NCBI RefSeq assembly: GCF_000768345.1
Contig: NZ_AVPS01000005.1
Coordinates: 310,001 to 374,000, forward strand
Source of the DNA: Lysobacter concretionis Ko07 = DSM 16239
GTDB taxonomy: Bacteria > Pseudomonadota > Gammaproteobacteria > Xanthomonadales > Xanthomonadaceae
Direction: 5' to 3'
DNA length: 64,000 nt
The translations under genes were made by a program, and so were the position numbers. The stretch's first letter is position 1. Each line of letters starts with the position of its first letter. Positions 23,473 through 33,940 of this stretch are shown piece after piece. The notes below the pieces were generated by a model that saw only the letters and a list, made by a program, of their open reading frames with translations, had not been told where the DNA came from and did no database searches.

Positions 23473-26400
23473 TTACATGTTCCGGCGGTACTCACCGCCG
23501 ACGTCGTAGAGGGCGTGACTGATCTGCCCCAGGCTATGCGTCTTCACCGCCTCAATCAGCGCCTCGAACACATTGCGGCGATCCCGCGCGGTCTTCTGCA
23601 GGTAGGCCAGTCCGTGTCCGTCATGCGCATCTTCGGCTGAGCCATCGCTCCCCACTTCGTGACTGTGCGAGGTTTCGCCGCGCGGCGCCAGCCGGTTGCG
23701 GTTTTCCTGCCAGTTGCGGACGTTCTCGATCTGCTGCCCCTTTTCTTCCGGGGTCGAGCGGATCAGTTCGATCTCGGTGGTCACTTCGCCGGCGTGTTCC
23801 TTTGGCAGGAAGGTGTTGACGCCGACCAGCGGCAGGCTGCCGTCGTGCTTCTTGTGCTCGTAGTACAGGCTTTCTTCCTGGATCTTGCCGCGCTGGTACA
23901 TGGTGTCCATGGCACCGAGCACGCCGCCGCGCTCGCTGATGGCTTCGAACTCCTTGTAGACGGCTTCCTCGACGATGTCGGTGAGCTTGTCGACGATGAA
24001 GCTGCCCTGCCAGGGGTTCTCGTTGAAGTTCAGCCCCAGCTCCTTGTTGATGATCATCTGGATCGCGACGGCGCGGCGCACGGACTCTTCGGTCGGGGTG
24101 GTGATGGCCTCGTCGTAGGCGTTGGTGTGCAGGGAGTTGCAGTTGTCGAACAGCGCATACACCGCCTGCAGGGTGGTGCGGATGTCGTTGAACTGGATCT
24201 CCTGCGCGTGCAGGGAGCGGCCGCTGGTCTGGATGTGGTACTTCATCATCTGGCTGCGGCTGGACGCGCCGTAGCGCTCACGCATGGCGCGGGCCCAGAT
24301 GCGGCGGGCGACGCGGCCGATGACGGTGTATTCCGGGTCCATGCCGTTGCTGAAGAAGAACGACAGGTTGGGCGCGAAGTCGTCGATGTCCATGCCGCGC
24401 GCGAGGTAGTACTCGACGATGGTGAAACCGTTGCTCAGGGTGAAGGCGAGCTGGCTGATCGGGTTCGCCCCGGCCTCGGCGATGTGGTAGCCGGAGATCG
24501 ACACCGAGTAGAAGTTGCGCACGCCGTGGTCGACGAAGTACTGCTGGATGTCGCCCATCATCCGCAGCGCGAACTCGGTGCTGAAGATGCAGGTGTTCTG
24601 GGCCTGGTCCTCCTTGAGGATGTCGGCCTGCACGGTGCCGCGCACGGTCTTGAGGGTGTAGGCCTTGATACGCGCGTAGGTCTCCGCATCGACCACCTGG
24701 TCGCCGGTGACGCCGAGCAGGCCGAGGCCGAGGCCGTCATTGGTTTCCGGCAGTTCGCCGCTGTACGCGGGGCGCTGCTTGCCGTCGAACAGGGCGTCGA
24801 TCTTCGCCTTCGCCGCGTTCCAGCGCGCGTCGTCCTCGCGCAGGTATTTCTCGATCTGCTGGTCGATGGCGCAGTTCATGAACATCGCCAGGATCATCGG
24901 CGCGGGGCCGTTGATGGTCATCGACACGCTGGTGGTCGGCGCGCACAGGTCGAAGCCGGAGTACAGCTTCTTCATGTCGTCCAGCGAGGCGATGTTGACA
25001 CCGGAGTTGCCGATCTTGCCGAAGATGTCCGGGCGCGGCGCGGGATCCTCGCCGTACAGGGTGACCGAGTCGAACGCGGTCGACAGGCGCGCGGCGGGCT
25101 GGCCGACCGACAGGTAATGGAAGCGGCGGTTGGTGCGCTCCGGCGTACCCTCGCCGGCGAACATGCGGATCGGGTCCTCGCCGGTGCGGCGGTACGGGTA
25201 GACGCCACCGGTGTAGGGGTAATGGCCGGGCAGGTTTTCCTTCTGCAGGAAGGTCAGCAGCTCGCCCCAGGACCTGTAGGTCGGCGCCGCGATCTTGGGC
25301 ACCAGCTGGTGGCTGAGCGACTCGCGGTAGTTCTCGACCCGGATCTTCTTGCCGCGGACTTCGTACTCGGTGATCTCGTCGGTGATCGACTTCAGCCGCT
25401 CGGGCCAGTGGCGCAGCAGCTTGCGCGAGTCGGCCGACAGCGAATGGATCGCGTCGTTGTAGCGCTGGCGCAGGGTGAGCAGGGTGCGGTCGACCGTTGC
25501 GTCACGTGCGCCCGATCCGTCACGCGCGCCCGACTCGTCACGCGCGCCCACCTCGTCGCGCGCGCCCATCTCGTCACGTGCGCCCATCTCGTCACGTGCG
25601 CCCATCTCGTCATCCCCGCGAAGGCGGGGATCCATGGACGTTGGATCCTCATCGGCCGAACGTCCATGGGTTCCCGCCTTCGCGGGAACGACGGTGGAGG
25701 CGTGATCGACGGTGGACGGGTGGGAGGGTTCGTCGTGGCGGGTTGAAACCCGCCCTACGAGGTCTTCGGCCTGGTAAAGATCCAGCTGCTTCGGCAGCTT
25801 CGTGTCGCCCAGATCATGCAGCGACTGCCAATAGCTCTGCGCGCGGTCGGCGATCTCGGACTGGGTGTCGATCTGTGCGTTGATCGCCCTGCCCTGTTCG
25901 GCGATCTCGGCCAGGTAGCGCACCCGGGCGCCGGGGATCAGCACGGTGGCGCGCGGTTCCTTGACGGTGGTGTCGAGCTCGGGGCGGAAGTCGCAATGGG
26001 CGGGCGCGGCGTGCGGGGCATTCCCCTTCGACGCGGACTTCCCCGTCGTCGTCCCACGGGGACTTCCGTCGGTCGTAGGAGCGACGTGAGTCGCGACCTG
26101 TGCATCGCTCCCCGGGTTCTGCGCGTTCGCGACCGACGTCGCTCCTACATCGGAGCCCGAACCGGCGGCGCCAGAGCCGCCCGCGGCACCGGCATCATCG
26201 CCGCGATCCATGCCCAGCTTCTCGCGCATCAGGCGGCACAGGTTGGCGAACATCCAGCTGATACCGGGGTCGTTGAACTGGCTGGCGATGGTCGGGTAGA
26301 CGGGGACGTCCTCGTCCCTGGTCTGGAAGGCGACGCGGTTGCGCTTCCACTGCTTGCGGATGTCGCGCAACGCATCTTCCGCGCCGCGCTTGTCGTACTT

Positions 26401-27447
26401 GTTGAGCACGATGAGCTCGGCGAAGTCGATCATGTCGATCTTCTCCAGCTGGCTGGGCGCGCCGAAGTCGCTGGTCATCACGTACATCGGGAAGTCGACC
26501 AGGTCGACGATCTCCGAGTCGCTCTGGCCGATGCCGGCGGTCTCCACGATCACCAGGTCGTAACCCAGGCCTTTCAGGAAGCCGATGCTGTCCTTGAGCA
26601 CGATGTTGGTCGCCGCGTGCTGGCGGCGGGTCGCCATCGAGCGCATGTACACGCGCTTGGAGCGCAGCGAGTTCATGCGGATGCGGTCGCCGAGCAGCGC
26701 GCCACCGGTACGGCGGCGGGTCGGGTCGACCGAGATCACCGCCAGGCGCATGTCCGGGAAGTGGGCGAGGAAGCGGTTCAGCAGTTCGTCGGTGACCGAG
26801 GACTTGCCCGCGCCACCGGTGCCGGTGATGCCGATGACCGGGGTCTTGCTGCCGGCCAGCTGCCACTGCTTGCGCAGCGAGGCGAGCGCGTGGTCGTCGA
26901 ACTGGTCTTCCTCGATTGCAGTGAGCATCTTGCCGATCGCGATCTCGTCGGTGATCGCGGGCGCCGCTTGCGGTGCCTCGGGGCCGACGCGGCCGTCCTC
27001 GGCACGCTTGACCACGTCCTCGATCATCTCCACCAGCCCCATCTTCATGCCGTCGTTGGGGTGGTAGATGCGCTCCACGCCGTAGGCCTGCAGCTCGCGG
27101 ATCTCCTCGGGCGTGATGGTGCCGCCGCCGCCGGCGAAGATCTTGATGTGCGCGGCGCCACGCTCCTTGAGCATGTCGACCATGTATTTGAGGTATTCCA
27201 CGTGGCCGCCCTGGTAGGACGACAGCGCGATGGCGTCAGCGTCTTCCTGCAGCGCGGCGCGGACCACGTCCTCCACCGAACGGTTGTGGCCCAGGTGGAT
27301 GACCTCCGCGCCCTGCGCCTGGATCAGCCGCCGCATGATGTTGATCGCCGCATCGTGGCCGTCGAACAGGCTGGCGGCGGTGACGAAACGCAACGGCGTG
27401 CGGTTGGCGGTTTCGGTCTGGGGAAGCTGGCTGGCGGGGGTGCTCAT
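23473..27447 (-). CDS. icmF: Fused isobutyryl-CoA mutase (IcmF) with an expanded linker
   Basis: It encodes 1324 aa. Order: B12-binding domain (~20-150, with cobalt-ligand H31 in FDGHDAAIN), MeaB-like GTPase chaperone (~200-420, P-loop [12 protein letters not shown] at 206-217), linker, and the acyl-CoA mutase TIM-barrel (~690-1290, e.g. [14 protein letters not shown]). This order defines IcmF, which interconverts isobutyryl-CoA and n-butyryl-CoA (or the related isovaleryl/pivalyl pair) using adenosylcobalamin. Typical IcmF is about 1,090 aa. The excess is a 200-plus-residue linker built from repeat [17 protein letters not shown] at ~435 (family B), [13 protein letters not shown] at ~565 (family C), [12 protein letters not shown]...RLRGDD at 585-613 (family A) and six copies of a GARDE(M) hexapeptide to ~649. 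The reading frame is preserved throughout, so the enzyme is probably made. Confidence 0.9.
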   Translation of the reverse strand: MSTPASQLPQTETANRTPLRFVTAASLFDGHDAAINIMRRLIQAQGAEVIHLGHNRSVEDVVRAALQEDADAIALSSYQGGHVEYLKYMVDMLKERGAAHIKIFAGGGGTITPEEIRELQAYGVERIYHPNDGMKMGLVEMIEDVVKRAEDGRVGPEAPQAAPAITDEIAIGKMLTAIEEDQFDDHALASLRKQWQLAGSKTPVIGITGTGGAGKSSVTDELLNRFLAHFPDMRLAVISVDPTRRRTGGALLGDRIRMNSLRSKRVYMRSMATRRQHAATNIVLKDSIGFLKGLGYDLVIVETAGIGQSDSEIVDLVDFPMYVMTSDFGAPSQLEKIDMIDFAELIVLNKYDKRGAEDALRDIRKQWKRNRVAFQTRDEDVPVYPTIASQFNDPGISWMFANLCRLMREKLGMDRGDDAGAAGGSGAAGSGSDVGATSVANAQNPGSDAQVATHVAPTTDGSPRGTTTGKSASKGNAPHAAPAHCDFRPELDTTVKEPRATVLIPGARVRYLAEIAEQGRAINAQIDTQSEIADRAQSYWQSLHDLGDTKLPKQLDLYQAEDLVGRVSTRHDEPSHPSTVDHASTVVPAKAGTHGRSADEDPTSMDPRLRGDDEMGARDEMGARDEMGARDEVGARDESGARDGSGARDATVDRTLLTLRQRYNDAIHSLSADSRKLLRHWPERLKSITDEITEYEVRGKKIRVENYRESLSHQLVPKIAAPTYRSWGELLTFLQKENLPGHYPYTGGVYPYRRTGEDPIRMFAGEGTPERTNRRFHYLSVGQPAARLSTAFDSVTLYGEDPAPRPDIFGKIGNSGVNIASLDDMKKLYSGFDLCAPTTSVSMTINGPAPMILAMFMNCAIDQQIEKYLREDDARWNAAKAKIDALFDGKQRPAYSGELPETNDGLGLGLLGVTGDQVVDAETYARIKAYTLKTVRGTVQADILKEDQAQNTCIFSTEFALRMMGDIQQYFVDHGVRNFYSVSISGYHIAEAGANPISQLAFTLSNGFTIVEYYLARGMDIDDFAPNLSFFFSNGMDPEYTVIGRVARRIWARAMRERYGASSRSQMMKYHIQTSGRSLHAQEIQFNDIRTTLQAVYALFDNCNSLHTNAYDEAITTPTEESVRRAVAIQMIINKELGLNFNENPWQGSFIVDKLTDIVEEAVYKEFEAISERGGVLGAMDTMYQRGKIQEESLYYEHKKHDGSLPLVGVNTFLPKEHAGEVTTEIELIRSTPEEKGQQIENVRNWQENRNRLAPRGETSHSHEVGSDGSAEDAHDGHGLAYLQKTARDRRNVFEALIEAVKTHSLGQISHALYDVGGEYRRNM
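25501..25608. repeat. Six-copy 18-bp tandem repeat within icmF
   Basis: The unit is gtcacgtgcgcccatctc with small variants, six times end to end. It encodes repeated MGARDE-like hexapeptides on the minus strand. Being a multiple of 3 it can change copy number without breaking frame. The family A palindrome starts at the very next base. Confidence 0.9.
25609..25692. repeat. Family A REP pair inside icmF
   Basis: Two inverted halves face each other: CCCCGCGAAGGCGGGG with ccatggacgtt on the left, and aacgtccatgg with TTCCCGCCTTCGCGGGAA on the right. Translated on the minus strand this gives VVPAKAGTH...MDPRLRGDD, the usual reading of this element when it invades genes. Confidence 0.85.
25737..25759. 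repeat. Family C palindrome inside icmF
   Basis: A perfect palindrome, GGCGGGTT-GA-AACCCGCC, followed by CTACG. On the minus strand it reads gtagggcgggtttcaacccg, a short repeat widespread between genes in this family of bacteria. Confidence 0.6.
26075..26148. repeat. Family B inverted pair inside icmF
   Basis: It starts GTAGGAGCGACGTGAGTCGC and ends with the reverse-complement type GCGACCGACGTCGCTCCTAC. These are the same units that build the array at 30249-30775. It lies in the icmF linker just after the GTPase domain. Confidence 0.8.
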
Positions 27448-27733
27448 GACGCGCTCGATCCAATGACGATTCGGGGATACGCCGATTGTACCGCGGGGGT
27501 CCGGACGCCCTGCGCGGGCCTTCGGTCACCTTGCGCAGCCGCGTTTACCCTACCGCCGAGCCTCCCGGCCAGTGCCGCCGCGTTGTGGGACGGGGGTCGC
27601 GCTATTGGATTAGACTAGCGCCCCTGCGGCCTGGCATGCCTTGCCTGCAACGGCGAATCCAAACGGATTCAACGACTTACCAGAATGTCGGCGCTTGCGC
27701 ATACGCGCATTCGATGCCGACGCGGAGCCCCCG

Positions 27734-28834
27734 ATGATTTTTGAAACACTCGACACCTTCGGCCACGAGCAGATCGTGTACTGCCACAACAAGGACGCGG
27801 GCCTGAAGGCCATCATCGCGATCCACAACACCACCCTCGGCCCCGCGCTGGGCGGTACCCGGATGTGGCCGTACAAGTCCGAGCAGGAAGCGCTCAACGA
27901 CGTGCTGCGCCTGTCGCGCGGCATGACGTACAAAAACGCAGTCGCCGGCCTCAACCTGGGCGGCGGCAAGGCCGTGATCATCGGCAACCCGGCCACCGAC
28001 AAGTCGGAAGTGCTGTTCCGCGCGTTCGGCCAGTTCGTCGAGTCGCTGGGCGGCCGCTACATCACCGCCGAGGATGTCGGCATCGACGTCAACGACATGG
28101 AGTTCGTGTTCCGCGAGACCGAGTACGTCACCGGCGTGCACCAGGTCCACGGCGGCTCGGGCGATCCGTCGCCGTTCACCGCCTACGGCACCCTGCAGGG
28201 CCTGCTGGCGTCGCTGAACAAGCGCTTCGGCGACGAGGAAGTCGGCAAATACAGCTACGCCGTACAGGGCCTGGGCCACGTCGGCATGGAATACGTGAAG
28301 CTGCTCAAGGAGCGTGGCGCGAAGATCTTCGTGACCGACATCAACCAGGGTCTGGTTGACAAGGCCGTGTCCGAGTACGGCGCCGAAGCCGTGGGCCTGG
28401 ACGAGATCTACGACGTCGCGGCCGACGTGTACGCGCCGTGCGCACTGGGCGGCACGTTGAACGAGGAAACCCTGCCGCGGCTCAAGGCCAAGATCATCTG
28501 TGGTTCGGCCAACAACCAGCTGGCCAACGACGCCATCGGCGACGAAGTCCAGAAGCGCGGCATCCTGTATGCGCCGGATTACGCGGTGAATGCCGGCGGC
28601 GTGATGAACGTGTCGCTGGAAATCGACGGCTACAACCGCGAGCGCGCGATGCGCATGATGCGGACCATCTACCACAACCTCGCGCGGATCTTCGAGATCT
28701 CCGAGCGCGACGGCATCCCGACCTACAAGGCGGCCGACCGTCTGGGCGAGGAGCGCATCGCGGCGATCGGCAAGCTGAAGCTGCCACTGGGCCGGGGCAC
28801 CCCGCGCTTCAAGGGCCGCATCCGCGGCAACTGA
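27734..28834 (+). CDS. Leucine/valine (Glu/Leu/Phe/Val-type) dehydrogenase
   Basis: It encodes 366 aa. It should deaminate branched-chain L-amino acids to 2-oxo acids with NAD+, the entry step of catabolism. GPALGGTRMWPYKSEQEALN and the substrate-lysine loop LRLSRGMTYKNAVAGLNLGG, GGKAVIIG are family hallmarks, as is the Rossmann motif VQGLGHVGMEYVKLLKERG. The C-terminal segment APDYAVNAGGVMNVSLE is also typical. The start ATG has GGAG nine bases upstream. It is divergent from icmF (286-base shared control region) and upstream of liuA, consistent with a branched-chain amino-acid catabolic cluster. Leu versus Val versus Phe preference cannot be decided by eye. Confidence 0.85.
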   Translation: MIFETLDTFGHEQIVYCHNKDAGLKAIIAIHNTTLGPALGGTRMWPYKSEQEALNDVLRLSRGMTYKNAVAGLNLGGGKAVIIGNPATDKSEVLFRAFGQFVESLGGRYITAEDVGIDVNDMEFVFRETEYVTGVHQVHGGSGDPSPFTAYGTLQGLLASLNKRFGDEEVGKYSYAVQGLGHVGMEYVKLLKERGAKIFVTDINQGLVDKAVSEYGAEAVGLDEIYDVAADVYAPCALGGTLNEETLPRLKAKIICGSANNQLANDAIGDEVQKRGILYAPDYAVNAGGVMNVSLEIDGYNRERAMRMMRTIYHNLARIFEISERDGIPTYKAADRLGEERIAAIGKLKLPLGRGTPRFKGRIRGN

Positions 28835-28854
28835 GCGTTGATGTAGCTGCAACA

Positions 28855-28881
28855 CACGACGGGGCCGAGTGCCCCGTTGTG
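28855..28881 (+). terminator. Hairpin between the dehydrogenase gene and liuA
   Basis: An 11-bp stem (CACGACGGGGC/GCCCCGTTGTG, one G-T pair) with a CGAGT loop is followed by CTTTC. The T-tract is poor, so it may attenuate rather than stop transcription into liuA, whose start is 41 bases on. Confidence 0.5.
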
Positions 28882-28922
28882 CTTTCAAGACAACACCATG
28901 CAAGACAACACATGGAGCTCCA

Positions 28923-30080
28923 ATGCGACCTTTTCCGCTGGGTGACGAGATCGATGCGCTGCGCGACGCCGTGCGCCGTTTTGCCGACGCCGAGATCGCG
29001 CCGCGTGCGGCGAAGATCGACGAGGACAACGTCTTTCCACAGGACCTGTGGCCGAAACTCGGCGAAATGGGGCTGTTAGGACTGACGGTCGACCCCGAAT
29101 ACGGCGGCAGCGGGATGGGCTACCTCGCCCACCTGGTCGCGATGGAGGAGATCTCGCGCGCGTCCGGCTCGGTCGGACTGAGCTACGGCGCGCACTCCAA
29201 CCTGTGCGTCAACAACCTCTACGCCAACGGCAACGAAGCCCAGCGCACGAAGTACCTGCCGAAGCTGTGCAGCGGCGAGTGGAAGGGTGCGCTGGCGATG
29301 AGCGAGCCCGGCGCGGGCTCGGACGTGGTCGGCTCGATGAGCTGCCGTGCGGAGTTGAAGGGCGACGTCTGGGTCGCCAACGGCAACAAGATGTGGATCA
29401 CCAACGGCCCCGAGGCCGACGTGCTGGTGGTCTACATGCGCACCGCGGGCAAGGAGGCCGGCAGCAAGTCCATGACCGCCTTCATCGTGGAGAAGGGCAT
29501 GCCGGGTTTCAGCACCGCGCAGAAGCTCGACAAGCTCGGCATGCGCGGCTCCAACACCTGCGAGCTGGTGTTCCGCGACTGCGAGATCCCGGCCGAAAAC
29601 GTGCTGGGCGAGGTCAACCAGGGCGTCAAGGTACTGATGAGCGGGCTCAACACCGAACGTCTGGTGCTTACCGGCGGCCCGCTGGGCCTGATGCAATGCG
29701 CACTCGACATCGCCCTGCCCTACGTGCGCGAGCGCAGGCAGTTCGACGTCGCGATCGGCACGTTCGGGATCATGCAGGCGAAGATCGCCGACATGTACAC
29801 CGCGCTGCAGTCCAGCCGCGCGTTCGCCTACCAGGTCGCACGCGACTACGACGCCGGCCACCGCAGCCGCGTCGACGCCGCCTCCTGCCTGCTGCACGCC
29901 AGCGAGGCGGCGGTGCAGGTCGGACTGGAAGTCATCCAGACCCTCGGCGGCAACGGCTACATCAACGAATACCCGGCCGGCCGCATCCTGCGCGACGCGA
30001 AGTTGTACGCGATCGGCGCCGGCACCAACGAGATCAGAAGGATGCTGATCGGGCGGGAGCTGTTCGACGGGCGCAGCTGA
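28923..30080 (+). CDS. liuA: Isovaleryl-CoA dehydrogenase
   Basis: It encodes 385 aa, with GGAG before the ATG. This FAD enzyme oxidises isovaleryl-CoA to 3-methylcrotonyl-CoA in leucine breakdown. [19 protein letters not shown] and the [11 protein letters not shown] flavin loop are diagnostic. The catalytic glutamate lies in [14 protein letters not shown], its position in isovaleryl- rather than other acyl-CoA dehydrogenases. The C-terminal [20 protein letters not shown] and [16 protein letters not shown] are intact. The next step, methylcrotonyl-CoA carboxylase beta, is 6.4 kb downstream on the same strand; liuC, liuD and liuE are not in the window. Confidence 0.9.
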   Translation: MRPFPLGDEIDALRDAVRRFADAEIAPRAAKIDEDNVFPQDLWPKLGEMGLLGLTVDPEYGGSGMGYLAHLVAMEEISRASGSVGLSYGAHSNLCVNNLYANGNEAQRTKYLPKLCSGEWKGALAMSEPGAGSDVVGSMSCRAELKGDVWVANGNKMWITNGPEADVLVVYMRTAGKEAGSKSMTAFIVEKGMPGFSTAQKLDKLGMRGSNTCELVFRDCEIPAENVLGEVNQGVKVLMSGLNTERLVLTGGPLGLMQCALDIALPYVRERRQFDVAIGTFGIMQAKIADMYTALQSSRAFAYQVARDYDAGHRSRVDAASCLLHASEAAVQVGLEVIQTLGGNGYINEYPAGRILRDAKLYAIGAGTNEIRRMLIGRELFDGRS

Positions 30081-30248
30081 GCAAAGTCGCTGCGGAAGTT
30101 TCTTGTCTTCTGCGACCTCCCACGGCCACGGATGGCGGCTTCAACCACGTCGGCAGAGTGCAACGCCACCCGCGCATTGCTGATCGCGACCAACTGACCT
30201 TCGTTTTGCAGGAGTGACGGAGGCATGCCTGCGTCGGTAAATTGCTAT

Positions 30249-30775
30249 GGCACGGCGACACCGGGTGTCAGTGCGTTCGCGACTTACGTCGCTCCTACAG
30301 AACCTGGTCGCTGTGACCGGCTGGCCGCAGGGGCCACTTCAGCCGCGACCGGTTTCATCCCCGTGCGTGAATGGCATGCGCTTTTTGTAGGAGCGACGTG
30401 AGTCGCGAATGCTCCGTCGGTGAGTCGCGACAGCACGGCGAAACCGGGTGTCAGTGCGTTCGCGACTTACGTCGCTCCTACAGAACCCGGACGCTGTGAC
30501 CGGCTGGCCGCAGGGGCAACTTCAGCCGCGACCGGTTTCATCCCCGTGCGTGAATGGCGTGCGCTTTTTGTAGGAGCGACGTAAGTCGCGAATGCTCCGT
30601 CGGTGAGTCGCGACAGCATGCGACACCGGGTGTCAGTGCGTTCGCGATTCACGTCGCTCCTACAGAACCTGGTCGCTGTGAGCGGCTGGCCGCAGGGGCC
30701 ACTTCAGCCGCGACCGGTTTCATCCCGGTGCGTGAATGGCGTGCGCTTTTTGTAGGAGCGACGTAAGTCGCGAAC
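30249..30775. repeat. Three tandem ~182-bp units built from family B palindromes
   Basis: The marker gtgtcagtgcgttcgcga recurs at 30265, 30448 and 30630 (spacing 183 and 182), and whole units are nearly identical. Each unit holds one GCGAC...GTCGCTCCTAC half near its start and one GTAGGAGCGAC...GTCGCGA half near its end, so units can fold into large hairpins. Between the halves lies a fixed stretch (ctgtgaccggctggccgcag). This fills the 780 bases between liuA and the autotransporter gene, and no gene is seen within. Confidence 0.9.
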
Positions 30776-30860
30776 GCGGAGACATCGGGCCGTCCACTTT
30801 TCCGGCCACCTCTCCGCGTCGCGCAGAGGCACCCCGCCCCTGCGCGACGCGGAATGCCAC

Positions 30861-33686
30861 TCAGAACCCGACCGACCAGTTCGCGGACGCGCCGGTCCAG
30901 GTCTGGCCAAGCTCACGGCGGGCGTCGAGGTCGAAGCCGAGCTGTCCGACCGGCAAGCGGGTACGCAGGCCGACGCCGAACACGGTCGCTTCCTCGCCCA
31001 GGCCCGCGCCGCTGATCGGCGACCACGCTTCCACGCCGGTGAAGCGGGCGTCGATCGCGCTGCCGGACTGCGACAACAGACGCTGCCACTCCAGCCGTCC
31101 CTGCACGCTCACCAGCGACTTGCCGAAGCGCCACTGCTGCTCGATCCGGGTTCCCACCAGGGCACGGGTGGCCTGCAGGCGGGAGCCGTCGGTGCGGAGG
31201 CCGAAGCCGACTGCACCCTGTTCGGCAAAAGCACCGCGATCCAATTGCAGCGTTTCCGTGCCGAGATACGGTGTCAGCGTGCCGCCGGCAACGGCGAAAC
31301 GATGGCCGGCCTGCACGCCGAGGCTGGTGTAGCGGTTGGCGTAATCCGCCCCGACGCCGTAACGGTCCGCGCCAAGCAGGATCTCGCGCTGCATCTGGCG
31401 GTCCATCCGGCCGGCCGCGAGGCGGCCGAGCAGGTAGTTGCCGTCCGCATTCCAGGCCGCGTAGAGCTGGCCTTCGTACTGGCGGTTGTGCTCCCGGTCA
31501 CGACGCAGATCGCTGTGGGCGTAGCCATCGGTCTGGCCGAACGCGCCGCCCACCATCAGGTGCTCACCCAGCTTCCGGTCGTGGCCGAGCATCCATCCAT
31601 TGGCATCCAGCCGGGTGTGTGACCACATCGAGCGTTCGCCACCCAGGCGGTTGGCCCACGCGCCCGCGCGGATGCCGTTGCCGGACGAGCCCAGCGCGTC
31701 CAGTCGTGACTCCAGCGCATGGCGGCTGTCCTCCATCGCCATCATCGCGAACGAGGTATCGGCAGCGTGCGACTCGCCGGACAGGCTGGCCAGCGAACGC
31801 TCGGCCGCGGCCGCTGTCGAGGTGGACTGGATCGCCGCAGCACCGCCGATGAAGCCCCCCAGACCGCCGGGACCGGCCGAACCGATCGTTCCGGTCTGGC
31901 CGCCATCGATGATCTGGAATGCGTTCTCGACCCGCACCGCACTGCCCACCGCCGCAGCGGTCAGACCGAGCGACTGCGCCGTGGCGCTGACGTCCAGCCG
32001 GGCGATGTCGAACCAGACGTTGTTGGCGTCGTAACCGAGGTTGGCATCGAGAAACACGCCACTGGCCGTCGACCACCCGGAAAACGTGCCGAACACGCCA
32101 GCGTCCGCGGTCAGGAACGTTTCACGGGCCGAGCGGATGTAGCCGTCGGTGATACCGGTCACCTTCACTGTGCCCGCGATATCGGCGCGCCCTGCCACCT
32201 GCAGCCGCGAACCGATGTCGAACGCCAGCACGCCGGTCGCGGTCTGGCTGAAAGCGCCGTCGATGGCATGCACGGCACCGTCCGAGCCGCCGCCATAGAA
32301 CATGCTGATGCCTTCGTTGCGCAGCGAGCCACGCACCGAAATGTCGTCCAGCAACAGCAGCCCGCTCGCCCTCACCTCCACCGCACCCGGCAAGTCGTGC
32401 AGCGATGACAAGGTGCCTGCCTGGACCACGGTCTTGCCCCGGTAGGTGTTGTCGCCGGTCAGGTCGAGATGGCCATCGCCGGCCTTGGTGATGCCGCCCG
32501 CTCCGCTGATCGGGTTGGACCAGGTCGACAGTCCGCCGTTGAAGGCCGCGGTGACCTGGCCCCAGTCGAGCCGCCCCGGCCCCTGCACGGCCTTGCCCAC
32601 GTCCAGCAGGCCGTGGCCGAAGACCGCATCCACGCCGGGCGCGCCGAGATCCACCGCCGTGCCCAGCAGGGTCTGCCGGACCAGGTCGTTGTTGAAATAT
32701 GGAAACGCCTCCCACACCAGCGCCGCCGCGCCGGCGACCTGCGGGGCCGCGAACGAGGTGCCCTTGCCCACCCAGTAGCTGGGCTTGTCCGGCGGGTCGT
32801 TGACGTCGGTGAACACCACGTAGCCCGGTGCCACCAGGCAGTAGTTCATCGCCAGGCCGCAGGCGTTCGAATAGTCGGCCAGCTTGGTCGGCTGCAACGT
32901 GTCCAGTGCCGCGACGGCGAGCCAGCCGCGCTCGAGGATGTCCGCGCCGGCACCCTGGCTGGGCAGCGATGCGGTATCGCTCGGATCATCAAACGACTCG
33001 TTGCCGGTCGCGAACACCACCAGCCCGCCCCAATCCACCACGAACGGCTTCATCGCATTGATGAAGGTCCTGGTGACGTTGTCGCCATTCCAGTACAGGC
33101 CGCCCCAGGAGTTGTTGGAGATCCTCGCGCCGGCACTGATCAGGTCGGCGTGGATCGTGCCCAGCCACGAGCCGTCGGTGACCTCGTTGCCCTTGCCCGA
33201 ACCGTCGTCCTTCGGCGGCGTGTCGCCGATGATGCGTGCCGAAACAAAATTGGCGCCGGGCGCAATGCCACCGGGCCATTGGCCGAATGCGGTACCGCCC
33301 GCCAGCTGCGCGACCGTGGTGCCGTGACCGACCACGTCGTCGACATTCACGTTGTTCTTCTTCGGGTCCAGATAGATGAAGCTCTGCTTGACCCGCCCGG
33401 CCAAGGTCGGATGGTCACGACGGATACCGCTGTCGAGCAGGCCGATGGTGACGCCCTTGCCGGTGAAGCCGGCAGCGTGCGCGACCTTGGTGTTGGTCAG
33501 CACCAGATGGGCATCGAAGTCCGGCTGCGGACCGGGATCGGGAACTTCCGCCGGTGGCGGAGACGGGGGCGGATCAACCCGGACATTCGACGACCCACCG
33601 CCCCCGCATGCCGACAACGCCAGCAATCCCGCCCCTGCCAGACCTGTCCGCCATGCGCGGGCCTGCATCCTTTCCTGCAACTTCAT
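30861..33686 (-). CDS. Lipidated subtilisin-type autotransporter (NalP-like)
   Basis: It encodes 941 aa, with AAGGGGAA before the ATG. The signal ends in a lipobox (LLALSAC, Cys27) followed by a Gly/Pro-rich tether. Residues ~58-420 form an S8 serine protease with triad D85 (GLLDSG), H121 (VGHGTTVA) and S311 (GKGTSFAAPQVAG) and oxyanion N229 (FATGNES). A passenger beta-helix with autotransporter-type repeats (GDGHLDLTGDNTYRGKTVVQ) follows. The last ~270 residues form the autotransporter barrel, ending SANWSVGF with a terminal Phe. Lipid anchor plus S8 protease plus barrel is the plan of meningococcal NalP, which sheds surface proteins. The role here is inferred. The gene interrupts the leucine-degradation cluster on the opposite strand. 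Confidence 0.88.
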   Translation of the reverse strand: MKLQERMQARAWRTGLAGAGLLALSACGGGGSSNVRVDPPPSPPPAEVPDPGPQPDFDAHLVLTNTKVAHAAGFTGKGVTIGLLDSGIRRDHPTLAGRVKQSFIYLDPKKNNVNVDDVVGHGTTVAQLAGGTAFGQWPGGIAPGANFVSARIIGDTPPKDDGSGKGNEVTDGSWLGTIHADLISAGARISNNSWGGLYWNGDNVTRTFINAMKPFVVDWGGLVVFATGNESFDDPSDTASLPSQGAGADILERGWLAVAALDTLQPTKLADYSNACGLAMNYCLVAPGYVVFTDVNDPPDKPSYWVGKGTSFAAPQVAGAAALVWEAFPYFNNDLVRQTLLGTAVDLGAPGVDAVFGHGLLDVGKAVQGPGRLDWGQVTAAFNGGLSTWSNPISGAGGITKAGDGHLDLTGDNTYRGKTVVQAGTLSSLHDLPGAVEVRASGLLLLDDISVRGSLRNEGISMFYGGGSDGAVHAIDGAFSQTATGVLAFDIGSRLQVAGRADIAGTVKVTGITDGYIRSARETFLTADAGVFGTFSGWSTASGVFLDANLGYDANNVWFDIARLDVSATAQSLGLTAAAVGSAVRVENAFQIIDGGQTGTIGSAGPGGLGGFIGGAAAIQSTSTAAAAERSLASLSGESHAADTSFAMMAMEDSRHALESRLDALGSSGNGIRAGAWANRLGGERSMWSHTRLDANGWMLGHDRKLGEHLMVGGAFGQTDGYAHSDLRRDREHNRQYEGQLYAAWNADGNYLLGRLAAGRMDRQMQREILLGADRYGVGADYANRYTSLGVQAGHRFAVAGGTLTPYLGTETLQLDRGAFAEQGAVGFGLRTDGSRLQATRALVGTRIEQQWRFGKSLVSVQGRLEWQRLLSQSGSAIDARFTGVEAWSPISGAGLGEEATVFGVGLRTRLPVGQLGFDLDARRELGQTWTGASANWSVGF

Positions 33687-33940
33687 CGAGTTCCCCTTGG
33701 CAATTCCTGAGTGGCGCTCGCACCGGCACTTCACGCCAGTGCATTCCCGCAACCGTTTTAGTCGATCCTCGGGCCCGCCACAATCGCCAGCGGCGCCGAC
33801 AGTGAAAATCAGCCAGCCAAGATCGCTGTCGTGCAACGGGAGCAACTCTCCCACCAGCTTCGGTTTGTCGCAACGCAACATCCGGCCGCATAATCGACCC
33901 ATTCGGGTCCCCCTGTCCCGGCCCGTCACTGGAGTCCGCC

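Noticed and set aside
25501-25608. CRISPR-like or regulatory repeat
   Set aside because: The 18-bp units are contiguous, without spacers, and lie in frame inside icmF.
23659-27618. Two long plus-strand open frames (23659-25746 and 25816-27618) opposite icmF
   Set aside because: Both are reverse-strand shadows of a well-supported mutase gene, with Val/Asp/Gly-rich composition and no recognisable domain.
30249-30775. CRISPR array
   Set aside because: The units are about 182 bp, nearly identical throughout and contain inverted repeats; there are no short repeats separated by unique spacers and no cas genes.
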